From Herbinix sp. (GTDB lineage Bacteria > Bacillota > Clostridia > Lachnospirales > Lachnospiraceae), in contig JAQSYO010000003.1 in assembly GCA_029256105.1 (NCBI GenBank), positions 124,001 through 188,000 on the forward strand: a stretch of DNA of 64,000 nt, written 5' to 3'. Position numbers and translations under genes: made by a program. The notes under the pieces are model-generated. The model saw only the letters and a program-made list of their open reading frames with translations, was not told where the DNA came from and made no database searches. Positions 56,003 to 64,000 of the stretch are shown piece after piece. Numbering within the stretch: position 1 is the stretch's first letter; each line of letters begins with the position of its first letter.

Positions 56003-56889
56003 CAAAAACCTGGCGTACAATAGGAAAGTTAATTTGGTTATTATTAATGTTTGCTATTATAATACCAATGCTTTATCCATTTATATATTCTGTATTTGGT
56101 GCTCTCAATAATCGGTATGAATTTGGTAATTTGGGTTCGTTATTACCGATTCCCAGTAAATTAGAGTTTGGTAATTTCTCCTATGCCTTTAGTAAAACAG
56201 GATTAAGACCATTGATAAATACAGTTATTCGTACCACTTGGTACACTGGTATGAATGTATTTATAGCAGTATTATTAGGATATGTTATGGCACGTTATAA
56301 TTTTAAGGGTAAGAAATTCTTTTTTTCAGTGATCATATGCTCACAGGTTATTCCGAGTGTTATGACCTTAATTCCATCATTTCTAATGCTGTCTAAAATA
56401 CCTTTTGTGGGTGGAAATAACTGGATGGGTTTAGGCGGCCACGGTTTGATCAATGATCCAATGGCCCTATATCTACCAATGGGTTGGGGTACTTTATTAT
56501 GGGTGTTTCTATTTGCCCAGTCCATGAAATCTCTTCCGAAAGACTTCGAGGAAGCAGCTGATATAGACGGTTGTGGCTTTTGGGCTACGATACTTCGTAT
56601 TGTTATGCCAATGCAAAAGCCAATCATTGCAGTTATTGCAGCGAATACTGCTTTAAACACCTGGAACGATTGGATTACCCCATTTATGTATATCAATAAA
56701 ATTAAAGATTCAACGCTTCCTGCTTATATTGGTATGTTAACGACCCAATTACAAGAGATGAGTGGTGCAAGAGATTATCCAAGAGTGTTTGGTTTGGCTT
56801 GTGTAGCGATTATCCCACCTTTTCTCATTTTTATTTTCCTTCAAAAATATATTATACAAGGCATTGCCTCTTCCGGTGTAAAAGGATAA
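55999..56889 (+). CDS. ABC sugar importer permease, MalG-type
   Basis: A 296-residue permease with six predicted helices, the EAA loop DFEEAADIDGCGFWATILRI and the C-terminal GIASSGVKG typical of MalG-like proteins. It overlaps the upstream permease by four bases. A short hairpin with a T-run follows, but the glycyl radical activase starts only 79 nt downstream, so some read-through into that gene is likely. Confidence 0.92.
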   Translation: MTKTWRTIGKLIWLLLMFAIIIPMLYPFIYSVFGALNNRYEFGNLGSLLPIPSKLEFGNFSYAFSKTGLRPLINTVIRTTWYTGMNVFIAVLLGYVMARYNFKGKKFFFSVIICSQVIPSVMTLIPSFLMLSKIPFVGGNNWMGLGGHGLINDPMALYLPMGWGTLLWVFLFAQSMKSLPKDFEEAADIDGCGFWATILRIVMPMQKPIIAVIAANTALNTWNDWITPFMYINKIKDSTLPAYIGMLTTQLQEMSGARDYPRVFGLACVAIIPPFLIFIFLQKYIIQGIASSGVKG

Positions 56890-56924
56890 GGAGTGTAGGG
56901 CTTAATCATAATTTTAAACAAAAT

Positions 56925-56950
56925 ATCTATCCGATAAGATAGATTTTTTT
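56925..56950 (+). terminator. Weak terminator between importer and glycyl-radical genes
   Basis: ATCTATC (56925-56931) and GATAGAT (56938-56944) form a short AT-rich stem with a 6-nt loop, followed by seven T. The stem is weak, so the importer and the activase may be partly co-transcribed. Confidence 0.6.
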
Positions 56951-56967
56951 GTTATGGAGCAAATTAT

Positions 56968-57864
56968 ATGACAACAGGTAAAATTTTTAATATCCAGCGT
57001 TTTTCGGTACAGGATGGACCGGGTGTTCGCACGACTGTCTTTTTTAAAGGGTGCAATCTCAAGTGTAAATGGTGTCATAATCCGGAGTCAATCAGCTTTA
57101 AAAATCAAATCGAGTTATATAAGGAACGTTGTATTGGATGTGGCAAATGCTATGTTATTTGCCCTCAGGGTGCTCATTCTATGGAGGAACACGCCGGTCA
57201 TAGAATTGATAGAGATAAATGTATCGGGTGCTTTCAATGTGCCGAAAACTGTTTTGCAGAAGCCTTAGTAGGTGTTGGTTCCAGTGTTAGCGTCGAAAAG
57301 CTAATGGAGGCGATAGTAACGGATGAACTCTATTATAAAAACTCTGGTGGAGGTGTGACCTTCTCCGGTGGGGAGTGTATGTTACAAGCTGATTTTCTGA
57401 AGGAACTATTAATCGCTTGTAAGCAACGTAAGCTACATACTGCAATTGATACAGCAGGTGCAGTTCCTTGGACACAGTTTGAGAAAGTGCTGGACTGGAC
57501 AGATCTATACTTGTATGATCTGAAAGCGGTTGATTCTAAAGTTCATAAACAGCTGACGGGAGTGGATAACACATTAATTATTGAGAACCTAATCAAATTA
57601 ACGAGATTAGGTAAAGAAATTGTGATCCGAATTCCCTATATTATTGGATTAAATGATATGGAGTTAGAAGGCATGAGTAATCTGTTACAAGGACTTACGG
57701 TCGCAAGAGTAGAGGTTTTAGGCTACCATAAGCTGGGGGACAGTAAATATCACGCTCTTGAAATGGAAAATCAAACAATGGATTTAGCGATTCCCTCCGA
57801 GGAGAGAATTATAGCAGCGGTAGAGTATCTCAAGAAAAAAGGGATTAACGCTATAAAAAAATAG
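56968..57864 (+). CDS. Glycyl radical enzyme activase (radical SAM)
   Basis: A 298-residue S-adenosylmethionine radical enzyme that installs the glycyl radical on its partner. The SAM cluster motif is CNLKCKWC (Cys29, 33, 36), preceded by SVQDGPGVRTTVFFKGC. Two added ferredoxin-type clusters follow (Cys55, 58, 61, 65 and Cys85, 88, 91, 95). These are absent from pyruvate formate-lyase activase but present in activases of dehydratase- and lyase-type glycyl radical enzymes. The partner gene starts at 58280, after a tandem-repeat leader. GGAG precedes the ATG. The long gap to its partner is unusual. Confidence 0.92.
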   Translation: MTTGKIFNIQRFSVQDGPGVRTTVFFKGCNLKCKWCHNPESISFKNQIELYKERCIGCGKCYVICPQGAHSMEEHAGHRIDRDKCIGCFQCAENCFAEALVGVGSSVSVEKLMEAIVTDELYYKNSGGGVTFSGGECMLQADFLKELLIACKQRKLHTAIDTAGAVPWTQFEKVLDWTDLYLYDLKAVDSKVHKQLTGVDNTLIIENLIKLTRLGKEIVIRIPYIIGLNDMELEGMSNLLQGLTVARVEVLGYHKLGDSKYHALEMENQTMDLAIPSEERIIAAVEYLKKKGINAIKK

Positions 57865-57959
57865 ATAGGAACTTGATTCAAAAATAAGGAACAATTAAAA
57901 ATGGATAAAAAATATACAATGAAATAAATAAGAAGTATATAAATTAATAAGAAGATAAA

Positions 57960-58161
57960 GAAATTGAGAAGTAATAAGGAAATTAAGAAGTAATAAGGAA
58001 ATTGAGAAGTAATAAGGAAAAAGGAAGTAATAAGGAAATTAATAAGTAATAAGGAAAAAGGAAGTAATAAGGAAATAAGAAGTAATAAGGAAATAAGAAG
58101 TAATAAGGAAATAAGAAGTAATAAGGAAATAAGAAGTATTAAGGTAATAAGAAGTAATAAA
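57960..58161 (+). repeat. 18/19-bp tandem repeat in the leader of the glycyl radical enzyme gene
   Basis: Eleven copies of GAAATAAGAAGTAATAAG and variants (18 bp, or 19 bp as GAAATTGAGAAGTAATAAG) run without interruption. The plus strand of the tract has essentially no C. It fills half of the 415-bp gap between the activase and the enzyme (57865-58279), and no promoter is obvious there. The complementary strand has a long leucine-rich open frame, an artefact of the repeat. Confidence 0.93.
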
Positions 58162-58279
58162 GAAATATAAGTGAAAGAAATAAAAAATGATAAAGTATTT
58201 AGAAAAAGAGAATGAAATAATAATAAAATATTTAGTGAAATAAAGACAAAAAACAGTGTAATCGAATAGGAGGTATTCC

Positions 58280-60448
58280 GTGTTGAATACAGAAAAAGTA
58301 GTATTATCACCACTTTATCAAAAGAGGTTTCAGGGCCTCCATGATGATAAGTTACTGATTAACGATGCCAAAATTAATAAACTAGGAAGTATTGATATAG
58401 ACGACCATGGGTTTATTTTATTCCCCGACTTCAAATTCGAACCAAAGGTAAATCATAAAGACGGGTATGTATATGGAGCATTGGCTATCGGTGAGAATTT
58501 TAGGACTTTCTTAAATCAGATACCAAGTTATATTAATAAAAATAGTGCACTTGCAACCTGTTGGATTGGTCCTCTGCATAATTATATGAAGGTTGGAATA
58601 ATACCGGAAGATCGACTTCCCCAATTAGAAGAGATTTGGAAGGAATACAAAATACTTCAAAGTGGATTTGGTGGCATGAATCACCTTGGACCTGATATTA
58701 AGATAGGTTTAGAGTTGGGATGGGGAGGTTTACTGAAAAAGGTAAGGAACTTTAGGACTTTTAATCATCCTGCAGATACTAGTTTTTATGATGGTGAGGA
58801 GCAGCTGTTATTAGGGATACAAGAATGGATCGCAAACCATGCAAAACTGGCAAGAACGTTAGCAGAAGCAGAAGAGGAGGAGATCCTTCGAGAAAACTAT
58901 ATGGAAATAGCTTTGATGAATGAATGGCTTACTGAAAATCCACCTCGAACCCTACGAGAAGCATGTCAATTCATTGCTCATTTTCAAGCGGTAGACAGAA
59001 CCTACTTTGGGGGTGGTGCACTTAGCCAGCTCGATGAGGTATTAAGACCGTTTTATGAGAAGGATGTTAGTGAGGGAATCGTAACAGATGAGCAAGCAGC
59101 TTGGTATATTGCAAGCTTATTTTTTAATGATACACATTATTCTCAAATAGCTGGATTAACAACAGATGGAAGTGGTGATTTGACAAGTAGAATGTCCTTT
59201 CTTATTCTTGATGCAATGCATTATCTACACATACCAATTAATCTTGCTCTTCGTGTACATGATCAGGTGAATGAGGAGTTACTTCGCAGGAGCTTAGCAT
59301 ATACGTTGGAAGATGGCTCGGGTGTGGACTATTCCTTAAACATTGGCTGCGAGGAGGGTTATGCAAAGAATGGATTTCCAGTAGAGCTGGGTAGGTTGAG
59401 AGCAAAGGTTGGCTGTAATTGGACCGCATTACCTGGTACGGAATATCCGCTTCAAGATGTTACACGTTGTAATATGGCCTCTGCCCTCGTGCACGCAATA
59501 GAAGATTTGAAAGCTTCAAGAGAGAGAACACTTGAACTGTTGTGGGATAGATTTACCTACCATATTAGGATTATGCTTGATAGTATAAAGAAAGGTTATG
59601 ATCATCACTATGAGGTTGTATCAAGAAATACACCTGAGCTTGTATTAAATCTGTTTATGCATGGACCAATCGAACGAGGTTTGAATGCCGCTGAGGGTGG
59701 TGTGGATAATATGAGCTTTTGTATCGATGGGATTGCACTTGCAACCGTTGCTGATTCCTTTGCGGCGATTGAACAGCGACTTGTGCTTGAGCAAAGACTG
59801 ACCTGGGAGCAGTTATTTGATGCCTTAGGGAATAACTTTAAAGATGCGGAGTCAATTCGGTTAATGATGAAAAATGTGAAACGCTTTGGATCTCCAGATT
59901 CTCTTGCTGAAAAATGGGCACTTAAAATAAGAGATTATTTCGTTGATTATGCCAAAATATCGACTCCATTACATAACCTTAGAATAATTCCAGGTATGTT
60001 TTCTCATGGAGATGTATTCATGTATGGAAAAACAATTCCTGCTACACCAAATGGAAGATTTGATAAAGATCCGATCTCTCATTCCAATGAGCCAGATCCG
60101 GGTTTTGCAAGAGGGATTGACTCCTTCTCACCTTCCCTGAAGGCGACTGCAGTTGCAAAAGTACAGCCTGGATTAGGAAATTCTGCGCCTTTGCATCTTG
60201 ATATAGACAAGGATATGTTAGGGAGTGAGGATGGTATTGATGCGCTTATTGCGCTCATTCATACGCACAATCATATGGGTGGAACCTTAATTAATTTAAA
60301 CTGCCTAACAAAAAAAATGCTACTGGAAGCTCATGAGGACCCAAGTAAATATCCGGATTTGGTTGTTCGTGTGACAGGATATTCCGCTTTCTTTGCAACC
60401 TTATCGAAAACATATCGGCAGCAGATCGTGGATCGCTTTTTATCATGA
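58280..60448 (+). CDS. Glycyl radical enzyme of unknown substrate
   Basis: A 722-residue enzyme of the pyruvate formate-lyase superfamily, shorter than PFL (760). The glycyl radical site is RVTGYSAFF with Gly700, 23 residues from the C-terminus. The thiyl Cys is best placed at Cys379 in KVGCNWTALPG. Usual dehydratases and lyases have Cys-x-Glu there and PFL has Cys-Cys, so the catalytic environment differs. The NGRFDKDPISHSNEPDPG block and PLHNLRIIPG match the family fold. It starts with GTG behind AGGAGG. The activase is upstream. Neighbours are GH38, an importer, AraC and a GH106-like enzyme, so a sugar-derived substrate is possible, but the reaction cannot be named. Confidence 0.88.
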   Translation: MLNTEKVVLSPLYQKRFQGLHDDKLLINDAKINKLGSIDIDDHGFILFPDFKFEPKVNHKDGYVYGALAIGENFRTFLNQIPSYINKNSALATCWIGPLHNYMKVGIIPEDRLPQLEEIWKEYKILQSGFGGMNHLGPDIKIGLELGWGGLLKKVRNFRTFNHPADTSFYDGEEQLLLGIQEWIANHAKLARTLAEAEEEEILRENYMEIALMNEWLTENPPRTLREACQFIAHFQAVDRTYFGGGALSQLDEVLRPFYEKDVSEGIVTDEQAAWYIASLFFNDTHYSQIAGLTTDGSGDLTSRMSFLILDAMHYLHIPINLALRVHDQVNEELLRRSLAYTLEDGSGVDYSLNIGCEEGYAKNGFPVELGRLRAKVGCNWTALPGTEYPLQDVTRCNMASALVHAIEDLKASRERTLELLWDRFTYHIRIMLDSIKKGYDHHYEVVSRNTPELVLNLFMHGPIERGLNAAEGGVDNMSFCIDGIALATVADSFAAIEQRLVLEQRLTWEQLFDALGNNFKDAESIRLMMKNVKRFGSPDSLAEKWALKIRDYFVDYAKISTPLHNLRIIPGMFSHGDVFMYGKTIPATPNGRFDKDPISHSNEPDPGFARGIDSFSPSLKATAVAKVQPGLGNSAPLHLDIDKDMLGSEDGIDALIALIHTHNHMGGTLINLNCLTKKMLLEAHEDPSKYPDLVVRVTGYSAFFATLSKTYRQQIVDRFLS

Positions 60449-60455
60449 TAAAAAT

Positions 60456-61382
60456 TTATGCTATTGGCTCCTGATTGGCTAACATACGACGATACTTACC
60501 TGGAGTGATGCCTTCTGATTTTTTAAATAATTTTGTAAAGTAATACACATCATGGATCCCTACTTCATTTGCTAACTGCTCCAACGTCTGATCGGAGGTT
60601 AACAACAACTTTTTTGCATGTTGCATGCGTAACTCTAATAAATAGCCATTCATTGATAGGCCAGTTACTTCCTTAAATAAAGCCCCAAAATATTTCGGAG
60701 ATAATCCGCAATACTTCGACATATTGGCTGTATTTAAATCATTGGCGGAATGAACCTTCATATATTCGATGGCATGTTGTATGGTTTTAATATGATAATG
60801 GTCCTTTTGTGCACCAGTTGAAGTGAATCTATCGTATAGAATCGAGGCTATAATACCTAGAAATAGCGACTTAACCATTAATTTCGAAGTAATATCAGGC
60901 TGGTGGGATACGAAATACATTTCCTTAAACATTGGTTGTAGCTTATCCAAGTTTACATTATGGATTAGAGTCGGAAAGTAAAATTCAGAAACAGCATAAT
61001 CGGGGCGTTGTTTTAATTTTTCAATAAAGTTGATTTCCTCGGAAGAAAAAGTTCCATTGAGATAATATTTTTCAGCAGTAAAATCAAATTTTTCGTCGGG
61101 GGTTACCCAGTCAAAATGCACACAATGGACATGTATTGATTTGTTCTCATCAAGAATCATCTGGTTTCTGACATTGGGCTTGATATAGAATAAATCACCT
61201 TTTTTTATATTGTATTGAATACCCGCCAAGATCATTCTTGCTTCACCATTAAGGCATAGAATAAACTCATGATCATAGATAATGCGGTTTGCATGAATTT
61301 GTGGTCCCCGGAATACCTCATCATTTACATAACGGATATAGGGTGATATTTGCTTCATATCGATAAGAACGGAATCACTCAT
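60456..61382 (-). CDS. AraC-family transcriptional regulator
   Basis: A 308-residue regulator with an N-terminal cupin domain (GPQIHANRIIYDHEFILCLNG) and a C-terminal AraC double helix-turn-helix (LNTANMSKYCGLSPKYFGALF, then QTLEQLANEVGIHDVYYFTKLF, ending GITPGKYRRM). ATG at 61382 follows GGAGGTG; a longer start at 61436 has no such site. It converges with the glycyl radical enzyme gene, the stop codons being seven bases apart, and is divergent from the GH106-like gene, its most likely target. Confidence 0.9.
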   Translation of the reverse strand: MSDSVLIDMKQISPYIRYVNDEVFRGPQIHANRIIYDHEFILCLNGEARMILAGIQYNIKKGDLFYIKPNVRNQMILDENKSIHVHCVHFDWVTPDEKFDFTAEKYYLNGTFSSEEINFIEKLKQRPDYAVSEFYFPTLIHNVNLDKLQPMFKEMYFVSHQPDITSKLMVKSLFLGIIASILYDRFTSTGAQKDHYHIKTIQHAIEYMKVHSANDLNTANMSKYCGLSPKYFGALFKEVTGLSMNGYLLELRMQHAKKLLLTSDQTLEQLANEVGIHDVYYFTKLFKKSEGITPGKYRRMLANQEPIA

Positions 61383-61435
61383 AAAACACCTCCAAAAATC
61401 ATCTGCCCAAATTACAAAAATTGTTCGGATATACA

Positions 61436-61464
61436 TTGTTTCCCTTATTTAAATAGATTATAAT
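61436..61464 (+). promoter_or_regulatory. Promoter of the GH106-like gene
   Basis: TTGTTT (61436-61441) and TATAAT (61459-61464) are 17 bp apart, in the 150-bp divergent region next to the AraC gene. The start codon is 69 nt further on. Confidence 0.65.
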
Positions 61465-61532
61465 GACGTAAAACTTAAGCCTATTATACAATTTATTTAA
61501 ATGGGACGCAATATATAAGGAGTGTATATCTT

Positions 61533-64000
61533 ATGAAAAGAGAATTTGATAAAGAATTTCAAAATCCCGGTTCTGAGTTTCGTGGAGCACCGTTTTGGGC
61601 ATGGAATTGTAAATTGGATCAACAGCAGCTATTGGAACAGATTGATTATTTTAAAGAAATGGGAATGGGCGGGTTCCATATTCATTGTCGTATCGGATTG
61701 AATACTCCATATATGGGAGATGAATTTCTAACGATCGTAAAAGCATGTGTTGAAAAAGCGAAAAAATATGGAATGCTTGCTTGGCTTTATGATGAAGATC
61801 GGTGGCCATCGGGTTTTGGCGGTGGACTTGTTACCAAGGAGGAAGAGTATAGGAGCAGAGTAATCGTTTTTTCGCCAGTTAATAAGAATTTAATGAATCA
61901 AGAAGAAAAAGATGTTAGAGCTGGCGCCGATCTAAATATATCTTCGAATGGGAATGGAAAGTTATTAGCGAGATATGAGATTACCTTAAAGGATGGGTTA
62001 TTGGCTCATTACCATCGCCTTGAAGAGGGAGAAGACGGGGAAAATATTTGGTATGCATATTTAGAAGTAGCACAATCAGATCCTTGGTATAATAACCAAA
62101 CCTATGTTGATACCTTAAATCCAAAGGCAATCAACCGTTTTATAGAGACGACCCATGAGAAGTATGCGGAAGTGGTTGGCGAATATTTTGGCACGACTAT
62201 TCCTGCAATCTTTACCGATGAACCTCAATTTACAAGACGAAATACACTGGGCTATGCGGATGAGAAAAAGGATATTATTTTACCTTATACCGATGATTTT
62301 AAGGAAAGCTATAGTAAATTGTACGGAGAAGAATTTTTTGATATTCTACCTGAATTGATTTGGGAGCTACCAAATAATAAAGTGTCCGCCTCACGATATC
62401 ATTATCATGATCATCTCGCAGAGCGCTTTGCAAGTGCTTTTGCGGATACTCTGGGGAACTGGTGCAAACAGCATAATATCATGCTTACAGGACATATGAT
62501 GGAGGAACCCACACTACATTCACAGACCTGCGCAATCGGGGAAGCGATGCGTTCCTATCGGAGCTTTGAGCAACCGGGAATTGATATGTTATGTGATTGG
62601 AGAGAATATACGACAGCAAAACAAGCACAAAGTGCGGCGCGCCAATTTGGTTGCAAGGGAACTACAAGTGAATTGTATGGCGTGACAAATTGGGATTTTG
62701 ATTTTAGAGGTCATAAGCTTCAAGGAGACTGGCAGGCTGCACTTGGTGTAGTTACAAGAGTACATCATTTGGCGTGGGTAAGTATGGAAGGAGAAGCGAA
62801 GCGCGATTATCCTGCTTCCATCTTCTATCAATCTCCTTGGTATAAGGAATATTCCCTGATTGAAAATCATTTTGCTAGAGTTAATCTGGCGATGACGGAA
62901 GGAAAACCTTGTGTAAAGGTAGGTGTCATCCATCCGATTGAGAGTTATTGGCTTGCCTTTGGTCCGGAAGAACAAACCGCAACGCTTCGTAAACATTTGG
63001 AACAAAACTTTGACTCAATTGTTCAGTGGCTTTTGTTTGGCTTTATTGATTTTGATTTTATTGCAGAATCACTTCTTGCAGAACAAAGTGAGGTAGTGGA
63101 AAGTAAACTCTTTGCCGTTGGTGAATGCGCTTATGAGATTGTTATTGTTCCCGAGTGTAAGACGATCAGGCGCACTACTTTAGAACGCTTAACATCCTTT
63201 GTTGCGGGTGGAGGTAAGGTTATTTTTATGGGGGATGTTCCTTCTCATATAGATGCACTACCATCAATTGAGGTAGCAGAGCTTTCAAGGTTGTGTGAAA
63301 GTATTCCCTTTAGTCAGTCTGATTTAATGGACAAAATGGAGACCGTACGTACTGTTGATATATGGCATTCAAACGGAGTCAGAGCAGACAATTACATCTA
63401 CCAAATGCGTGATTGTGGTAATGAAAAGTGGTTATTTATCGCAAATGGCAAAGAAGTACTAACACCGGATGTTACTAATCCTGAAATGATAAAAATCATA
63501 ATTGGCGGTAATTATACCGTTCAGTTATATGATACTTTAAATGGGACAGCTGAAGTACTACCAACTAAATTCATGAGTGGAAAAACAGAAATCACCTATA
63601 CTTTTTATCCCCATGATAGCCTTCTACTTCATTACTCTTTACAAGATTCATTCATAGCTGAAGTGACTGAGGAGATTAAATCTGTTGAAGCTTCAAAAGT
63701 TTTTGAAGAGATACAAGCTGTGACAGAGAAAAGAGTTATTGAGGAGAAAAGAGTTGTTGAGGAAATAAGAGCTGTTGAGGAGATAAAAGCAGATGAGCAG
63801 CTAAGAGCTTATAAAGATATAATAACAGTTGAAGGTAAGAAGGAGTATATTCCTTCTCAAGTTGTGCGAGGAGCTTATCCTATTTCTTTATCTGAACCCA
63901 ATGTGTTACTTTTGGATCAAGCGGAATATGCACTCAATGACGAAAACTGGCAGGCATTAGAGGAAGTGTTAAGAATAGAAAATATTTTACGTGGAAAGTT
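61533..64000 (+). CDS. GH106-like glycoside hydrolase (cut by window end)
   Basis: An open frame from ATG at 61533, after AAGGAG, runs off the right edge; 822 codons are visible. FRGAPFWAWN at the start, MGMGGFHIH, YDEDRWPSGFGGG and later IFTDEPQF, TSELYGVTNWDFDF and HLAWVSMEG match large enzymes related to GH106 alpha-L-rhamnosidases (Pfam PF17132-like). No signal peptide is present. Near residues 718-759 there is an in-frame run of seven charged six-residue repeats that interrupts the usual domain order. The AraC gene is divergent. The substrate could be a rhamnoside or another deoxy or neutral sugar; the specificity is not clear from this part. Confidence 0.78.
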   Translation, partial: MKREFDKEFQNPGSEFRGAPFWAWNCKLDQQQLLEQIDYFKEMGMGGFHIHCRIGLNTPYMGDEFLTIVKACVEKAKKYGMLAWLYDEDRWPSGFGGGLVTKEEEYRSRVIVFSPVNKNLMNQEEKDVRAGADLNISSNGNGKLLARYEITLKDGLLAHYHRLEEGEDGENIWYAYLEVAQSDPWYNNQTYVDTLNPKAINRFIETTHEKYAEVVGEYFGTTIPAIFTDEPQFTRRNTLGYADEKKDIILPYTDDFKESYSKLYGEEFFDILPELIWELPNNKVSASRYHYHDHLAERFASAFADTLGNWCKQHNIMLTGHMMEEPTLHSQTCAIGEAMRSYRSFEQPGIDMLCDWREYTTAKQAQSAARQFGCKGTTSELYGVTNWDFDFRGHKLQGDWQAALGVVTRVHHLAWVSMEGEAKRDYPASIFYQSPWYKEYSLIENHFARVNLAMTEGKPCVKVGVIHPIESYWLAFGPEEQTATLRKHLEQNFDSIVQWLLFGFIDFDFIAESLLAEQSEVVESKLFAVGECAYEIVIVPECKTIRRTTLERLTSFVAGGGKVIFMGDVPSHIDALPSIEVAELSRLCESIPFSQSDLMDKMETVRTVDIWHSNGVRADNYIYQMRDCGNEKWLFIANGKEVLTPDVTNPEMIKIIIGGNYTVQLYDTLNGTAEVLPTKFMSGKTEITYTFYPHDSLLLHYSLQDSFIAEVTEEIKSVEASKVFEEIQAVTEKRVIEEKRVVEEIRAVEEIKADEQLRAYKDIITVEGKKEYIPSQVVRGAYPISLSEPNVLLLDQAEYALNDENWQALEEVLRIENILRGK
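63684..63809 (+). repeat. In-frame 18-bp repeat inside the GH106-like gene
   Basis: Seven units of 18 bp encode the hexapeptides VEASKV, FEEIQA, VTEKRV, IEEKRV, VEEIRA, VEEIKA and DEQLRA. The array is strongly charged and probably helical. The underlying DNA (GTTGAGGAGATAAAAGCT type) is rich in purines on the plus strand. This looks like recent repeat expansion in a linker between domains. Confidence 0.85.

Noticed and set aside
57771-58313. 180-residue leucine/isoleucine-rich frame on the minus strand
   Set aside because: It is the reverse reading of the purine-rich 18/19-bp repeat and overlaps the ends of two well-supported genes; no ribosome site.

Overview
The window is AT-rich, low-GC Gram-positive DNA with strong AGGAGG-type ribosome sites, sigma-A-like promoters (TTGACA-17-TATTAT and relatives), a Rex-type operator on adhE and several glycyl-radical and ABC-importer genes. 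This fits an anaerobic, plant-glycan-degrading clostridium of the Lachnospiraceae; the mix resembles Lachnoclostridium phytofermentans. That assignment is inference from gene content. No tRNA, rRNA, insertion sequence, phage gene or CRISPR array was seen.

Layout. 1-13.1 kb: a beta-L-arabinofuranoside locus with a GH127 enzyme, an AraC regulator, a YesM/YesN-type two-component system, a sugar ABC importer (binding protein plus two permeases), a second DUF1680-fold glycosidase and another AraC regulator. 13.1-23.3 kb: a galactoside locus with GH27, a coupled 67-residue zinc-ribbon protein, a FucU-type mutarotase and an aldose epimerase on the minus strand. On the plus strand lie a class II aldolase, a LacI regulator, an FGGY kinase, a GatD-like dehydrogenase, a PfkB kinase and an aldo/keto reductase. 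23.6-36.5 kb: a xylan/arabinoxylan-oligosaccharide locus with an AraC regulator, a GH120-like beta-helix enzyme, an LplB/YtcP-type importer, GH51, GH39 and a CE1-like esterase. 36.7-42.2 kb: a small kinase-fold protein, adhE under a Rex-type operator, and a patatin-like lipase. 42.4-45.9 kb: a three-gene operon of RibD-like and RibBA-like proteins plus a TIM-barrel isomerase. 46.4-48.5 kb: a chemoreceptor. 48.9-64 kb: a mannoside-type locus with a GntR/LacI regulator, GH38, an ABC importer, a glycyl radical enzyme with its activase, an AraC regulator and a GH106-like enzyme cut by the window edge.

How it works together. The glycosidases have no visible signal peptides and the importers lack their own ATPases. 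The picture is therefore uptake of oligosaccharides, intracellular hydrolysis, and a shared ATPase encoded elsewhere. The galactoside locus could convert galactose to triose phosphates by reduction, kinase phosphorylation, oxidation, a second phosphorylation and aldol cleavage. AdhE would dispose of reducing power as ethanol.

Most unusual items: (1) the RibD/RibBA pair, in which both N-terminal catalytic domains have lost key residues while both C-terminal domains look intact; (2) the glycyl radical enzyme, whose radical cysteine sits in a Gly-Cys-Asn-Trp context instead of the usual Cys-x-Glu; (3) the proposed FGGY-kinase route through galactitol phosphate; (4) two predicted regulons with repeated operator sequences; (5) chemoreceptor and flagellin gene relics; (6) four short-unit tandem repeats, one expanded in frame inside a glycosidase.
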